Shown: positions 33,368-42,992, counted from the first letter of the stretch. The stretch: 64,000 nucleotides of DNA from Acidobacteriota bacterium (GCA_025350695.1 JANXXI010000386.1:85437-149436), one strand, 5' to 3'. Notes: a model not told the origin generated them from the sequence alone. Numbers and translations are program-made.

Positions 33368-35086
33368 CTAGAGCGTTGGGTTTTTATCCAGCGGAAGCAT
33401 GATTTTCCGAACCAACTTCAACGGCATCGGGCCGACTTTGATGAATGCGTCATGAAAATTAATGAGAGAGTATTCAATCCCCTTAGCCTGCCGGTAATCC
33501 TCTCGCAACTTGTAGATTTGCAGTTTCCCCAGCGTGTAGTAAAGATACGTGGGATTGTAGGTCCCACGACGCGCCTCTTCAAAAGCATTGGCTCGCTCCT
33601 GGAATCCTTTTTCCATGAATAGCTTCGTGGCCTGTTGAACCGTCCAGCCCTCGGTATGGAGCTTGATTCCAGCTATGTAGCGACAATCGCGAAGCAACGC
33701 TTCGGACAATTGCGCTAACGCCAATTTCGGATCATTCAACCCGTAGCCTTCCTCAACCATCATCTGTTCGGCGTAATGAGCCCAGCCTTCGGCGTTGCTC
33801 GATGTGAACAGCAACTGACGGATCTTGGTGGGATATTGCTTGGAAAACAAGAACTGCGTGAAGTGCCCTGGGAAGACTTCATGAATAGTGATCACGTCCA
33901 TCACGGGCTTGTTATACAGTCGCAAGTGCTCTTCCGTGTGCTTGGCGTCCCAATCCTTTTCCGGCGGCGTGACGTAATAGAAAGCTTCGTTGGCTTTGGC
34001 TTCAAGAACACCAGGGGAATCCATGGAGGCAAAGCTCCCATTCCGGGCGAAAGGCGGCGTCTCCCGGACAATCGGCAATTGCTCGTTCGGCAGATTGAGG
34101 ATTTTCTTATCGACCAAAAACTTACGAATTCCGGCAAGAGTCTGCTTTGTGGCGGGGAGTAGCCGCTCAGCGGAAGGGTGCTCGCTGGAAAGAGAAGCCA
34201 TCACTTGGGCCGGGGTTTTCTTCGGATCTATTCTGTCGGCGACTTCCAAAAATTTGCGATAGTCCTTTTCAAGATTGGCCTCCCCGATGGCCAACAATTT
34301 ATTCAGCGGAATGTCTACCATCTCTTCGTAAAGCAGCTTTTTCGAGAAGGCATCCGCCCCGATGGAGTAGTCGCCTTTGGACGCGGCCTTTAGATCGCTG
34401 GACAACCAAGCAGCAGCGGTCTTCAACGCTGTCAGGGCGGCCTCATCGGCTTTTTTGAATTCGGCAAGAGCGGTGGCATCGCCGGAGGACGCTTCGGTTG
34501 CCCAGGCGGCCACGTCCTTTTCCAGGAACTGAACCGTGCCTTTAGTCATGCGAATAGCAAGATCGGTAAACTCCTTAGGAGGATTTGAAACGTTAGCCTG
34601 CATCGCCTCATAGGCGGATGGCAACTGTTTTAATCGGGCGGTAACCAGTTGCAGCCTTGCCTGCGGTGGAGCAAAATCGCGCTTCATCAATCCGTCCACG
34701 GCCCCACCGGCCAGTTCGATGTAGTGCATCGGATTTCGCTTCCAAGTCTGAAGGGTTTCGAGATCATAAACCTCGGCCTTGATCTGCGACGCTAGAAATT
34801 CAGCGTCCACCGCATCGTCAGCCGTTTGCGTTTTAACAGCCGCAAGCCTAGCTTGAAAAGTTTTCAGTTTTGCGATTCGATTGGCTACCGCCGTAGCGGA
34901 AAGGTCATCCAGCTTTGCGTCGTATGTATGAAGCCCAGCCGCCGTTGCCGCCGTGGGGCTGTATTCAAACATGGCCAGGAAATAGTCGTTGGTAAGGTCC
35001 GCGAAAGGGTTGGTGATTTCACCGGTGTGCGGACCCGGTTGGGTGCATCCCACGAATAAGAGAGCCAATACGAGTACAAAACGCAT
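33368..35086 (-). CDS. DUF885 family metallopeptidase-like lipoprotein
   Basis: The 572-residue protein has a lipoprotein signal (LVLALLFVGC, cysteine at residue 14). The DUF885 core is visible: an HExxxGH-type metal site at 402-408 (HEVFPGH) with a likely third ligand E433 in NAEGWAHYAEQM. DUF885 proteins are predicted zinc carboxypeptidase-like enzymes anchored on the periplasmic side. The gene stands alone between the DUF1549 promoter region and the tRNA. Full length for the family. Confidence 0.87.
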   Translation of the reverse strand: MRFVLVLALLFVGCTQPGPHTGEITNPFADLTNDYFLAMFEYSPTAATAAGLHTYDAKLDDLSATAVANRIAKLKTFQARLAAVKTQTADDAVDAEFLASQIKAEVYDLETLQTWKRNPMHYIELAGGAVDGLMKRDFAPPQARLQLVTARLKQLPSAYEAMQANVSNPPKEFTDLAIRMTKGTVQFLEKDVAAWATEASSGDATALAEFKKADEAALTALKTAAAWLSSDLKAASKGDYSIGADAFSKKLLYEEMVDIPLNKLLAIGEANLEKDYRKFLEVADRIDPKKTPAQVMASLSSEHPSAERLLPATKQTLAGIRKFLVDKKILNLPNEQLPIVRETPPFARNGSFASMDSPGVLEAKANEAFYYVTPPEKDWDAKHTEEHLRLYNKPVMDVITIHEVFPGHFTQFLFSKQYPTKIRQLLFTSSNAEGWAHYAEQMMVEEGYGLNDPKLALAQLSEALLRDCRYIAGIKLHTEGWTVQQATKLFMEKGFQERANAFEEARRGTYNPTYLYYTLGKLQIYKLREDYRQAKGIEYSLINFHDAFIKVGPMPLKLVRKIMLPLDKNPTL

Positions 35087-35129
35087 TCATTGAGACTAGC
35101 ATGCAGTACTTCGTTTAGACTATAGATAG

Positions 35130-35206
35130 GGGCGCGTAGCTCATCTGGATAGAGCACCGGCCTTCTAAGCCGGTGGTAGCAGGTTCGAGTCCTGCCGCGC
35201 CTACCA
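35130..35206 (+). tRNA. tRNA-Arg (anticodon UCU)
   Basis: The 77-base sequence folds as a full cloverleaf. The acceptor stem GGGCGCG pairs with CGCGCCT (one G-U), the anticodon stem is CCGGC/GCCGG with loop CTTCTAA giving anticodon TCT at 35164-35166, and the T-arm is GCAGG-TTCGAGT-CCTGC. The CCA end is encoded. It reads AGA and, by wobble, AGG. No integrase or repeated 3' end is found next to it. Confidence 0.97.
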
Positions 35207-35222
35207 CTCCCTAGGCTGAGTT

Positions 35223-36146
35223 TCAACCTTTTGGAATAAACTGCCGCAAGTAATTGCGCGCAGTTCGCAGCGCTGTTTTCCGTAATTCCAGACTGCCTTC
35301 GTACGACCGGTCCTCCACTTCAATGCAGACAGGTCCCTTGTATCCCGTCTCAGTCAAAGTTGCAAAGAAACAGGGCCAGTTCACATCACCCATGCCAGGA
35401 AGTTTCGGAGTGTGCCACAAGTTGGGGTACGCCAGAATTCCGTAATCGTCCAGTTTCTCCTGGTCTACGTGCACGTCCTTTGCGTGAATGTGGAACAGCT
35501 TGTGCTTGAACTCACGCATGGCCTTCAGATAATCCATTCCGAGCCAAATGAAGTGCGAAGGGTCGAAATTCAGGCCAAAGTTTTCGCTGGGCAGATCGTT
35601 GTACATGCGTCGCCAGATGGCGGGGGAATAGGCAAGATTTTTGCCGCCTGGCCACTCGTCACGCGTGAAGGTCATGGGGCAATTTTCGATGCCAATGCGG
35701 ATGCCGTTGTTTTCAGCATGTTTCAGAATGGGTTTCCAGGTCTTCAAGAATCGAGGCCAATTTTCGTCAATGGACTTGGTGTAATCGCGGCCAACGAATG
35801 TGTTCACAACGCCAAGCCCTAACAGACGGGCGGCGGTGATCACCTTCTTCAGATGCTCGGCGTAGACCGCAGCCTCGGCCAAATCTGGCGCAAGTGGATT
35901 AGGATAATAGCCAAGTCCGCTGATCTTCACGCCAGCCTGAGCCATCATTTCATTCACACGCTTTGCGTCATCCGACTTGAACCCGGCTACGTCGATGTGG
36001 GTGATGCCGGCATAACGCCGGTCGGCCTTGCCCTTGGGCCAGCACATCACCTCTACACAATCGAACTCATTTGAGGCAGCGAAGGCGGCCACTTCTTCCA
36101 AGCTCAACTCCGGCAGGATGGCCGTTACGAATCCAAGTTGTAACAT
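35223..36146 (-). CDS. Sugar phosphate isomerase/epimerase (TIM barrel)
   Basis: The 307-residue protein is a xylose-isomerase-like TIM barrel with the metal-ligand segments [38 protein letters not shown] and [13 protein letters not shown]. These match the cytoplasmic sugar isomerase/epimerase/inosose-dehydratase group. No signal peptide is present. It lies two bases after the acyl-CoA ligase gene, so they are probably co-transcribed, although a shared pathway is not obvious. It is the second of three such barrels in the window. Confidence 0.87.
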   Translation of the reverse strand: MLQLGFVTAILPELSLEEVAAFAASNEFDCVEVMCWPKGKADRRYAGITHIDVAGFKSDDAKRVNEMMAQAGVKISGLGYYPNPLAPDLAEAAVYAEHLKKVITAARLLGLGVVNTFVGRDYTKSIDENWPRFLKTWKPILKHAENNGIRIGIENCPMTFTRDEWPGGKNLAYSPAIWRRMYNDLPSENFGLNFDPSHFIWLGMDYLKAMREFKHKLFHIHAKDVHVDQEKLDDYGILAYPNLWHTPKLPGMGDVNWPCFFATLTETGYKGPVCIEVEDRSYEGSLELRKTALRTARNYLRQFIPKG

Positions 36147-36148
36147 AT

Positions 36149-37723
36149 TTACTTTCCTCTCAACTCTCTACGCAAAAACTTTCCTGACGCGGTCTTTGGA
36201 ATCTCCGAAACGAATTCAACAATTCTCGGATATTTATACGATGCCATGCGATCGCGGGCAAAGGTAATGATTTCTTCCGAGGTGACGCCGGCAAACTCCG
36301 CTTTGAGGGAAATAAAGGCTTTCACCGTTTCTCCGCGATAGGGGTCAGGCACACCGACCACCGCAGCTTCGCGAACGCCTGGATGCTGATAGAGCACGTC
36401 TTCCACATCGCGCGGCCACACCTTGAATCCCGAAGCAACGATCATGTCCTTCTTGCGATCCACAATGTAGAACCAGCCTTGTTCGTCCATCACCGCCACG
36501 TCACCAGTTAGAAACCAGCCATCGTGATAAGCCTGTGCGGTTGCTTCCAGCTTGTTCCAATATCCGGCAAAGAGAAAGGGGCCGCGCAGGGCAATCTCAC
36601 CGGGCTCGCCGCGGGGAAGTACTTTTGACGGGTCAACCATATCGACAATGCGAGCATCACAACCCGGAATGGGCAGTCCGATCGCGAGTGCTCCCGAGGC
36701 GGGATCCACCGGCCCCGAACTTCCTAGCGGAGTCAGATGGCTGGGCGAATTGCTTTCCGTTAGTCCGTAGGTATTGTGAATCCGCACACCGAACCGGCTG
36801 TAGAATTCCTCTACAACAGAAGGCGCAACCGGCGCGCCACCTGTGCAGCATTTCGTAAACGAGGAGCAATCATGCTGGCCGCCATGCTTTAACAACGCAA
36901 TATAAGCGGTGATAGCGGCTACAGCCATCGTTGCCCGATGCTTTTCGATTAAGCGGAATGTTTCGGCCGGGTCAAACCGGTGGTAAAGGATGACTGGAAC
37001 TCCCGCCAAAGCAGATAGAGCCATCTGCGCCACAATGCCAGTGATGTGGAACAGCGGCGCGATGCCCAGAATCACATCGCCCGGCCCTATTTGGAACCAA
37101 GTCCGGAACGTATTCGCATTGTATGCAATGTGTCGATGAAGGCAGATGGCGCCTTTCGGGGACCCGGTGGTGCCTGAGGTGTAGACCAAATAAGCCACAT
37201 CATCGGGCGTGACATTGAGTCTCATCGAAGCATCGTAACCGACGTTTTCGATTGCCTGATGGAACTCACTCAGCGCCAAAACTTGTTGGACGGCAGTTTC
37301 CCTCAATACCGCTCGTGCTTGGCTTTCAAGGATGGCGTCTTCAGCGACGTAAACCTTCGCGCCGCAGTCAGCCAACTGGTAGCCGATTTCGTTCTGTTTA
37401 AACATAGGGCTTAGGGGGACGACGATGGCGCCGCGCTTCCAAGCCCCGTATTGGACGATCAGAAACTCGGGGTCATTTTGAACTGACACCGCGATGCATT
37501 CGCCATGCCCAACACCCCATTTCGAAAGCAGCGCCGCGAAGCGCTCTGCTCTTTCGTTGAGTTCGCCAAACGTAATGGTCTTGTCAAAGTGGAAAATGGC
37601 TGGAGAGTCAGGAACCGTTGCCGCTGTCTGCTCAAATATGTCGATCATGCTCGACTGAGGCAACGGGAGTTCCGCAGGGACAAAATCAGAGTATTGGTCG
37701 AGCCAAGGCTTGGTGGAGTGCAT
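36149..37723 (-). CDS. AMP-dependent acyl-CoA synthetase/ligase
   Basis: The 524-residue protein is a complete ANL-superfamily enzyme. AMP-binding motif [12 protein letters not shown] (about 176-187), the NTYGLTES motif, [22 protein letters not shown] before the hinge, and C-terminal [12 protein letters not shown] with the catalytic lysine are all present. It activates a carboxylic acid, probably medium- or long-chain fatty or aromatic acid, to its CoA thioester. The start overlaps the end of the upstream YfhO-like gene by 38 bases; an internal ATG further in is possible but would remove conserved N-terminal sequence. Confidence 0.9.
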   Translation of the reverse strand: MHSTKPWLDQYSDFVPAELPLPQSSMIDIFEQTAATVPDSPAIFHFDKTITFGELNERAERFAALLSKWGVGHGECIAVSVQNDPEFLIVQYGAWKRGAIVVPLSPMFKQNEIGYQLADCGAKVYVAEDAILESQARAVLRETAVQQVLALSEFHQAIENVGYDASMRLNVTPDDVAYLVYTSGTTGSPKGAICLHRHIAYNANTFRTWFQIGPGDVILGIAPLFHITGIVAQMALSALAGVPVILYHRFDPAETFRLIEKHRATMAVAAITAYIALLKHGGQHDCSSFTKCCTGGAPVAPSVVEEFYSRFGVRIHNTYGLTESNSPSHLTPLGSSGPVDPASGALAIGLPIPGCDARIVDMVDPSKVLPRGEPGEIALRGPFLFAGYWNKLEATAQAYHDGWFLTGDVAVMDEQGWFYIVDRKKDMIVASGFKVWPRDVEDVLYQHPGVREAAVVGVPDPYRGETVKAFISLKAEFAGVTSEEIITFARDRMASYKYPRIVEFVSEIPKTASGKFLRRELRGK

Positions 37724-40028
37724 CGAGCCCTACGAGTTTATCGCAACCTTGGGATGCCCCCGCAACCCTTGAACGCCGCTGTAGCAGCCCGCCAAGCATG
37801 CCTCCAAACAAAACGAACGCAATTCCGGCACGAATCGATCCGCCCCAGTCAACTTCATAGCGCAACTTCACCAGGTTCGCAGAGCCTGGAAGGGTAAGCA
37901 GCACTCGGGAAAACTTGTCTGGCCGAGTCTCCACGCGTTGGTTATTAGCATAGGCCACCATACCCGGGCGCCAAAGATAGTTCACCATAATTTCTTCGCC
38001 GGCCAAGCCACCGCCACCCACAACGACCTCGCCACTATAAATCTTTACGGGCAGGCTGGCTCCGTCGCTCCGGCGTTTGGCTAAGGGGTCGCTACCCTCA
38101 AGAGCATAGAGCGAGGCCTTTCCCCCGACGAACAATGCTTTTCGTTCGGCGGCGAACTGGCTAAGCTTGGCGGTCCACTCGGCGGGCATTACCTCGTACG
38201 GACTTCGGTCCTTATCTTTGGGCACAATCGGATGGATCACAGAATCATGAATTAACACGCGCGTCACGCCGTAAGTGCGCAGTGTCCCAAGATAGTCGTC
38301 GACGAATGCATTTTGAAAGTCCTTGTAAGGGCTCTTGGATCTCCAAAGCGGCTCGTAGCCGTCAATCGATTGCACTTGAACCAACGTACCGATATTAAAA
38401 AGAAGATTGGAAAGAAACTCCGGTTGCGGCCCTCTCTGCGGAGCAGCGGGGAAAATTCGTTCCTGTCCGATGCCGTTCAACAGGCCGGTCGATACCTTAA
38501 AGTCAGGCCGGTCACCGTAAAGGTAGAAGGCTTCGGTGGCGATAGAGGCGTGATGAAACATCGAAGCAGCGAGGAGCCCAAAAACCCCGACAGCAGCCAG
38601 TCTTCGCTGCTCAGTACGGCTGCAAAGCCATTGCACGAACAAGGCTCCAATCAGCAAAGTAAACAGATGGGTGTATGGAAGAAACTTCGCCGGTTGAGAA
38701 AATCCGCTCAGCACGGGCAGCTTCGTCTGAATCACCCAGACCCCGCCGTTCTTTCCCAGGGCGGAGAGAAAAGCAATGACCGATAGCGAAAGGAGAGGAT
38801 TCGCACGAAACGCCTTAAGCCCCCCGTTGCCGACACAAATCACCACGATCCCTATCAACCAAGCGAACGTGAACAGCCCACCAGCATAGTAGAATTGACC
38901 GCTGGGACCATCAAAACCCGATCCCATCTTATTGAAGATCAAAGAATTTACCAGCGGATTCGGCAATAGTAATGAGAACAATCCGCGCTCAATCCCCTCG
39001 CCAAACGATTGCCGGATTAGGCCAGCTGTCACTTTCCATTGCGGGATAAGCAACGGCAAGCTCAAACCCACGCCAATCAACAGTCCCGGAGCGGCGACGG
39101 CTAATCCCCTCCAATCCCACTGCTCTTTCCACATGCGCAGCAGAATCACAATCAACAGGAAACTCAACCCGTAGAAGCACATTTGCGCATTGCCGGAATG
39201 GAAGTAGAGACCGACGCACGCGCCTAACGAAGCTGTCCACCCCCATCGGAATCGTGAACGTTCAAAGCGAAGGCCCAGCAACATCAATAAAGGCAGCCAC
39301 AAGGCAGTGGGAGTCATATAATACCAACTGCGTCCCGCGATTAAGGAATAACCACTCAAGGAAAAGCAGATAGCGACAGCAGCCGCAATAGGTCCCCACA
39401 ATCGCATTTGACGGCCCAAAAGGTAAGCTGCGCCCGAGCCTAACACCAGATGGAACCAACAAAACACATCCAACACCCTCATCTCGTCGCCCAGCAGAAA
39501 TTTCGCGATCCCAAAGCTGAAGTAAGTGATAGGATAGGTGAGCGCGTACGTTCCCAAGTCAGCCAAAGGCATTCCCATCATCTGATACGGATCCCAGTTG
39601 GCGAATCGTCCGGCAAATGCTTCCCGGCACCCATAGACAATTCCTGGTAAGAACTCTGAAAAATTGTCGTCTTGCACAAAGTAGTAGCGCCGCGCGGACT
39701 CGGCGATTCCCAAGCCAATGGCAGTCGCCGTCATCGCCAAAGTCAGCCAAACCCAGCCCACCGAGGTTGGCCGGGCAAATTCGCTCTCCAATCCGTTAAT
39801 GCCGAACATCGAGGCCGCATCGTGCCCGGTTGCCTTCAAGTATCTGGCCACAGCAAACATCAGCAATCCGAAGAACACGATGAACGGAGTCAGCGGTGTT
39901 TCCCTCATCGCCAAAAATACCTTATTGAAATCCTTCCATACTGAGAAAAAATCCAGTTGGAAAACACAAATTAGACTCCACAAAAAGAGCTGGATCCAAA
40001 GAATGACGATCTTGCGGGCAGGACGCAT
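37686..40028 (-). CDS. YfhO-like multi-membrane protein
   Basis: The 780-residue protein has about 12 membrane segments (from about residue 9 to 500), then a ~230-residue soluble domain, and a final membrane segment near 740-760 followed by a basic tail. Segments such as GLYFHSGNAQMCFYGLSF and ANWDPYQMMGMPLADLGTY fit the bacterial YfhO family, GT-C-like glycosyltransferases in lipoteichoic-acid or surface-glycan modification. FVQDDNFSEFLPG supplies an acidic pair in the first loop. Its acceptor is unknown. Confidence 0.75.
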   Translation of the reverse strand: MRPARKIVILWIQLFLWSLICVFQLDFFSVWKDFNKVFLAMRETPLTPFIVFFGLLMFAVARYLKATGHDAASMFGINGLESEFARPTSVGWVWLTLAMTATAIGLGIAESARRYYFVQDDNFSEFLPGIVYGCREAFAGRFANWDPYQMMGMPLADLGTYALTYPITYFSFGIAKFLLGDEMRVLDVFCWFHLVLGSGAAYLLGRQMRLWGPIAAAVAICFSLSGYSLIAGRSWYYMTPTALWLPLLMLLGLRFERSRFRWGWTASLGACVGLYFHSGNAQMCFYGLSFLLIVILLRMWKEQWDWRGLAVAAPGLLIGVGLSLPLLIPQWKVTAGLIRQSFGEGIERGLFSLLLPNPLVNSLIFNKMGSGFDGPSGQFYYAGGLFTFAWLIGIVVICVGNGGLKAFRANPLLSLSVIAFLSALGKNGGVWVIQTKLPVLSGFSQPAKFLPYTHLFTLLIGALFVQWLCSRTEQRRLAAVGVFGLLAASMFHHASIATEAFYLYGDRPDFKVSTGLLNGIGQERIFPAAPQRGPQPEFLSNLLFNIGTLVQVQSIDGYEPLWRSKSPYKDFQNAFVDDYLGTLRTYGVTRVLIHDSVIHPIVPKDKDRSPYEVMPAEWTAKLSQFAAERKALFVGGKASLYALEGSDPLAKRRSDGASLPVKIYSGEVVVGGGGLAGEEIMVNYLWRPGMVAYANNQRVETRPDKFSRVLLTLPGSANLVKLRYEVDWGGSIRAGIAFVLFGGMLGGLLQRRSRVAGASQGCDKLVGLDALHQALARPIL

Positions 40029-40107
40029 GTCTACCCGATTCTAAAGGTAATAGCGAATTAAAGGAATAGGAGATATACCCCAGCATTACCTAAGTCAAAA
40101 GCCCAGG

Positions 40108-41421
40108 TTACTCACTGAACCAGTAGGTTGGCAGACCCTTTTTGGTCTCCCGAAGGATCTCTAGAACCGCGCGACGGTCCGAACTTGTTAACGACCTGAA
40201 ATCGGGACCGTTATCCTTCCCGGAAAGCACCTCCCAAAGGCGTCGCAGAATGTAATTGCGGGCGTCAGCGGGGATCGCATCAAAGGCCTCGGAATAGACC
40301 AGGTAACTGCACGGATAAACAAAAGTTTTATGCTGCAAATCAAGGTCACGCAACGAACGGCCTCTTAAATCTCGCGGTCCGGCCTCGGCGAACATCTTTT
40401 CGAATCCGGACGTCCCCTTCACCGGAGCCTTCAGTTCCGGCTCTTCCACAAACAGCATATAGCGCAACAGCACTTCGGAGGGAGAATGAATCCGCCTCTT
40501 GGTGGAATCGCTCCATTCGCCTTTCGGACGGCCAAGCGCCTTGTTCATTTCATCTTGCGTGCGTAGCGCAACCTTGGTTTCGTAGCTCACCCGAGTAATC
40601 AGGTTGTGCATGCGGCTCTGATGTTCCAGCAGCATTAAAGCGACAATGTCACTGTGCGGAGTTATGTATGGCGACACGTCAACAATATGGTCAAGCGACT
40701 CCAAATTGGCCCCTGCTTCCAGGTCCAACTGGTCGGGATGTTTCTTGTCTTCCCCCACCACGTTGCCCATGTGCCGCGCCGCTCCGTGGGTGCCGGTTAC
40801 ATACCAACCACCCCAACGCTCTTCGAAGGGGCTGCGATGATCAGTAACAAAGCCGCCTGCCTGCGTCTGCGGGAACCCTTCGTTGTCGGAATAGACGGAA
40901 CGCACTAAGTGGCCGGGCACTCCCAATGTCCGTGGAGAAGCGTGGCATTGCAGACATTCGTCGCGACGATCGAACTTGGGCTTGTCCACCTGCTTCTGGT
41001 CTAACGTGTAGAAAATTGCTCCGCGTTCGGGATCGACGGAAGACACCTCCACCACTTCTCCGTTCTGGACCCATCCTATATATACGTCGTCGTTGAAATA
41101 GAGCGACCGCGGCGTTACCGGCGAAATTCTCCCGAACTGAAAACTGGTCTTAGAGAACACCAACATCTGCGTTTCAACCGGAACGTGCAAGGCATCAAGC
41201 ACGGCCTGTAGATAACCGTGCTTGTCGTCAAAGCCAAGCTTCACTTCGCCGCTGTCGATCCTGCGTTGCAGCAAGGCGATGGGATCGCGGTTAGCCGGTG
41301 CCGCATAGCCGATTGCGTTTCCTTCCAAGGGAAAAGTGAAGGAGCCGCTCAAGTCTGGCATCTGCGCCCAAAGGTTCCCGCTTAAGGCAAAGCACAACGT
41401 CAAAGAAAACGGCGTTCTCAT
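40108..41421 (-). CDS. Secreted single-haem (CxxCH) protein of undescribed family, Rrf2-linked
   Basis: The protein (about 437 residues) starts with a signal peptide (RTPFSLTLCFALSGNLWA) and carries one c-type haem motif C156-x2-C159-H160 (ECLQCHAS). The segment after it is strikingly rich in conserved-looking residues (HRSPFEERWGGWYVTG, HGAARHMGN), including several His and Met that could be the distal haem ligand. A second cysteine-containing patch (VYPCSYLVYSEAF) lies near residue 360. I recall similar hypothetical proteins in Acidobacteriota and Planctomycetes but no assigned reaction. Its ATG overlaps the Rrf2 stop as ATGA, so it is translated together with the regulator. I choose that start over one 36 bases upstream because it begins the signal peptide. 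Confidence 0.8.
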   Translation of the reverse strand: MRTPFSLTLCFALSGNLWAQMPDLSGSFTFPLEGNAIGYAAPANRDPIALLQRRIDSGEVKLGFDDKHGYLQAVLDALHVPVETQMLVFSKTSFQFGRISPVTPRSLYFNDDVYIGWVQNGEVVEVSSVDPERGAIFYTLDQKQVDKPKFDRRDECLQCHASPRTLGVPGHLVRSVYSDNEGFPQTQAGGFVTDHRSPFEERWGGWYVTGTHGAARHMGNVVGEDKKHPDQLDLEAGANLESLDHIVDVSPYITPHSDIVALMLLEHQSRMHNLITRVSYETKVALRTQDEMNKALGRPKGEWSDSTKRRIHSPSEVLLRYMLFVEEPELKAPVKGTSGFEKMFAEAGPRDLRGRSLRDLDLQHKTFVYPCSYLVYSEAFDAIPADARNYILRRLWEVLSGKDNGPDFRSLTSSDRRAVLEILRETKKGLPTYWFSE

Positions 41422-41867
41422 GCGCTCACCTCCGCAATGGAGTGAAGCATCTCGCACAAGGGCCGCTGCTCGCTACCGGGCCGCAAAACATCGGCAAGCG
41501 TGGTGGTTCGAAACGACTCTTCGACAACCGCCAGCGCCTGATCCATCTTCTTGTGTAAAGGGCAAAGCTGCTTACTATGCGATTGAAGATTGAGCGGGCA
41601 CGACTTGATCCGGCGAATTGGATCAACCACGTTCACAATATCGAGGATCGAAACAAGTTCAGGAGAGTGAACGAGCTCGAATCCGCCATGCAGTCCTCGC
41701 ACAGCCCGCACAATGCCGGCGCGTCCCAACGATTGTAGAACCTTGGATAGGTAACTGATCGGCACCTTGGTTGCTTCCCCCACCTGTGCCGTAGTTTGGG
41801 GGGAACCGGTATTTTGCGCGAGCCATACGGCCGCCCGCAACGCATATTCCGTGGTCTGGGAAAACAT
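41418..41867 (-). CDS. Rrf2-family transcriptional regulator
   Basis: The protein (149 residues from this ATG) begins FSQTTEYALRAAVWLA, the Rrf2 N-terminus, with the winged-helix recognition part GEATKVPISYLSKVLQSLGRAG and LHGGF. The Fe-S ligand region aligns with IscR as C90, S96, C102, H105, where IscR has C92, C98, C104, H107; the middle cysteine is thus replaced by serine, with H97 next to it. AAGGAGG lies just before this ATG, which decides the start; the open frame extends 60 codons further upstream but crosses the promoter. It is followed by, and overlaps, the CxxCH protein gene, its probable target. Confidence 0.92.
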   Translation of the reverse strand: MFSQTTEYALRAAVWLAQNTGSPQTTAQVGEATKVPISYLSKVLQSLGRAGIVRAVRGLHGGFELVHSPELVSILDIVNVVDPIRRIKSCPLNLQSHSKQLCPLHKKMDQALAVVEESFRTTTLADVLRPGSEQRPLCEMLHSIAEVSA

Positions 41868-41879
41868 TCCGGCCTCCTT

Positions 41880-41913
41880 ACTGGATATCAGGACATGGAT
41901 ATCCAGTATTATA
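41880..41913 (-). promoter_or_regulatory. Rrf2 promoter (-10 TATAAT) and inverted-repeat operator
   Basis: On the minus strand a consensus TATAAT (41913-41908) is followed immediately by a perfect 10-bp inverted repeat: ACTGGATATC, 8-base spacer, GATATCCAGT (plus-strand 41880-41889 and 41898-41907). The repeat covers the expected transcription start and ends just before the AAGGAGG of the Rrf2 gene. The -35 region is weak. This layout fits direct autorepression or redox control by the Rrf2 protein. Confidence 0.75.
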
Positions 41914-41997
41914 CACGATCCATCCGTGCAGCGGAGCGCAATATAGTTTGCGTAATGAACTGAAGTTGCTCGGTACGACTTCTCGTTAGCTATCGCC

Positions 41998-42586
41998 TCA
42001 ACATCCCTCGGCTGCCTGCTTCCAAGCCTGATAGGTCTTTGGCCCATTGAGCTTTTTCACTTCGGCCCACGCCCACAGGCCATCAGCTCTCACTGCGCCT
42101 TTTTCCGCCGCGAAGAAATCGCTGAGGAAGTTGATGTAGCATGCTAGCGGCGCACGTTCGTGCGCAAGGTCCGGTCGGTTTAGCCGGACATATTCGCGCA
42201 CCAAGTCGCCGTAATTGATCTTCACGCCGGAAGCGATTTGCTGCCCCCTCCAGCGGTTCAACCGATAGCGTGAGCCGGATCGCTGCTTGTGTTCGGGAGA
42301 TAGCTTCCGCGATTCGCGCTCCAGGAAATCTTTAGTCTCAGAGTCGTTGGTGTAAGTCATCACAGGAAGTTTCAAACTTAATCCGCGTTCCACGTCCTTG
42401 ACCGGCCTCAGCGGGCTTGACGCTCCTTCGGGGAGGCACGACCTCACCCGAACTTAGAAAGCCTCGTATGGATGCTTCAAGCTCCTCTTTGCGCAACTGC
42501 GACGCGCGAGGTATGCCGATTTTGGAAGCGAACGACTTCAGCTCAGATGCATACCAATAGCCGTGCTCAAATTCAGTGAGGGTCAT
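41998..42586 (-). pseudogene. SAP-like domain protein gene split by a frameshift
   Basis: Two minus-strand frames join into one recognisable protein. The first starts at the ATG at 42586 (TLTEFEHGYWYASELKSFA, a SAP-like helix-extended-helix domain with KIGIPRASQLRKEELEASI). The second, in a different frame, continues with KDVERGLSLKLPVMTYTND and RYRLNRWRGQQ, and ends LNGPKTYQAWKQ at 41998. The switch must occur between about 42400 and 42440, in sequence where GTCAAG occurs twice. A single-base loss or gain restores a ~195-residue protein of the SAP-domain type found widely in soil bacteria. This may be gene decay, an assembly error or, less likely, programmed frameshifting. A start at 42601 is also possible. 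Confidence 0.75.
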
Positions 42587-42868
42587 GGATGGCGTCAACA
42601 TTATCTTTAGCGTAACGCCAGATTCTCACCCGTTGCTGGTGCGGCTTTTGCTCAAACGGCAATTGCAACTGCGGCTTGGCTCCCTCCGCGACCTGGCCGC
42701 GAAGCAGGAACGTCTTTGCCAAACTACCGTGGCCGCAGATCTTGAACCAATCTTTGTACCAGTCGCCGGCTGGAACTTCCTGCTTCGTGTCAATCCAAAG
42801 CCGAAGGTTTCAAATTTATACACGATGCCTTTGCTCGATGGTTGGCATTGGTTTGCCAGACGCCACAC
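42573..42868 (-). pseudogene. Small unknown gene with probable frameshift
   Basis: The minus strand holds a protein-like sequence in one frame, WIDTKQEVPAGDWYKDWFK followed by CGHGSLAKTFLLRGQ, open from 42809 to the stop at 42573. It has no start codon, because a TGA lies at 42812-42810. The neighbouring frame, from a GTG at 42868, reads into it as SSKGIVYKFETF, and one base shift near 42805-42790 would give a continuous protein of about 98 residues. I do not recognise the family. Its end overlaps the start of the broken SAP-like gene, as in a former operon. Confidence 0.45.
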
Positions 42869-42992
42869 GGCTGCTCGTTGCTGATCGTTGTACGCCCGCC
42901 ATCCGGACCGGCCAGTGAGTGATCAGACGGTGACCACAACGGCTTCACAATCCGGTCGCGCTCATGGCATGGACTTTCCTTGTGCCGCTTCG

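Noticed and set aside
35130..35206. tRNA as an attachment site for an integrated element
   Set aside because: No integrase gene and no repeat of the tRNA 3' end was found on either side.
41868..42047. 60-residue extension of the Rrf2 protein
   Set aside because: It crosses the TATAAT box, inverted repeat and AAGGAGG. The Rrf2 family starts at the ATG at 41867.
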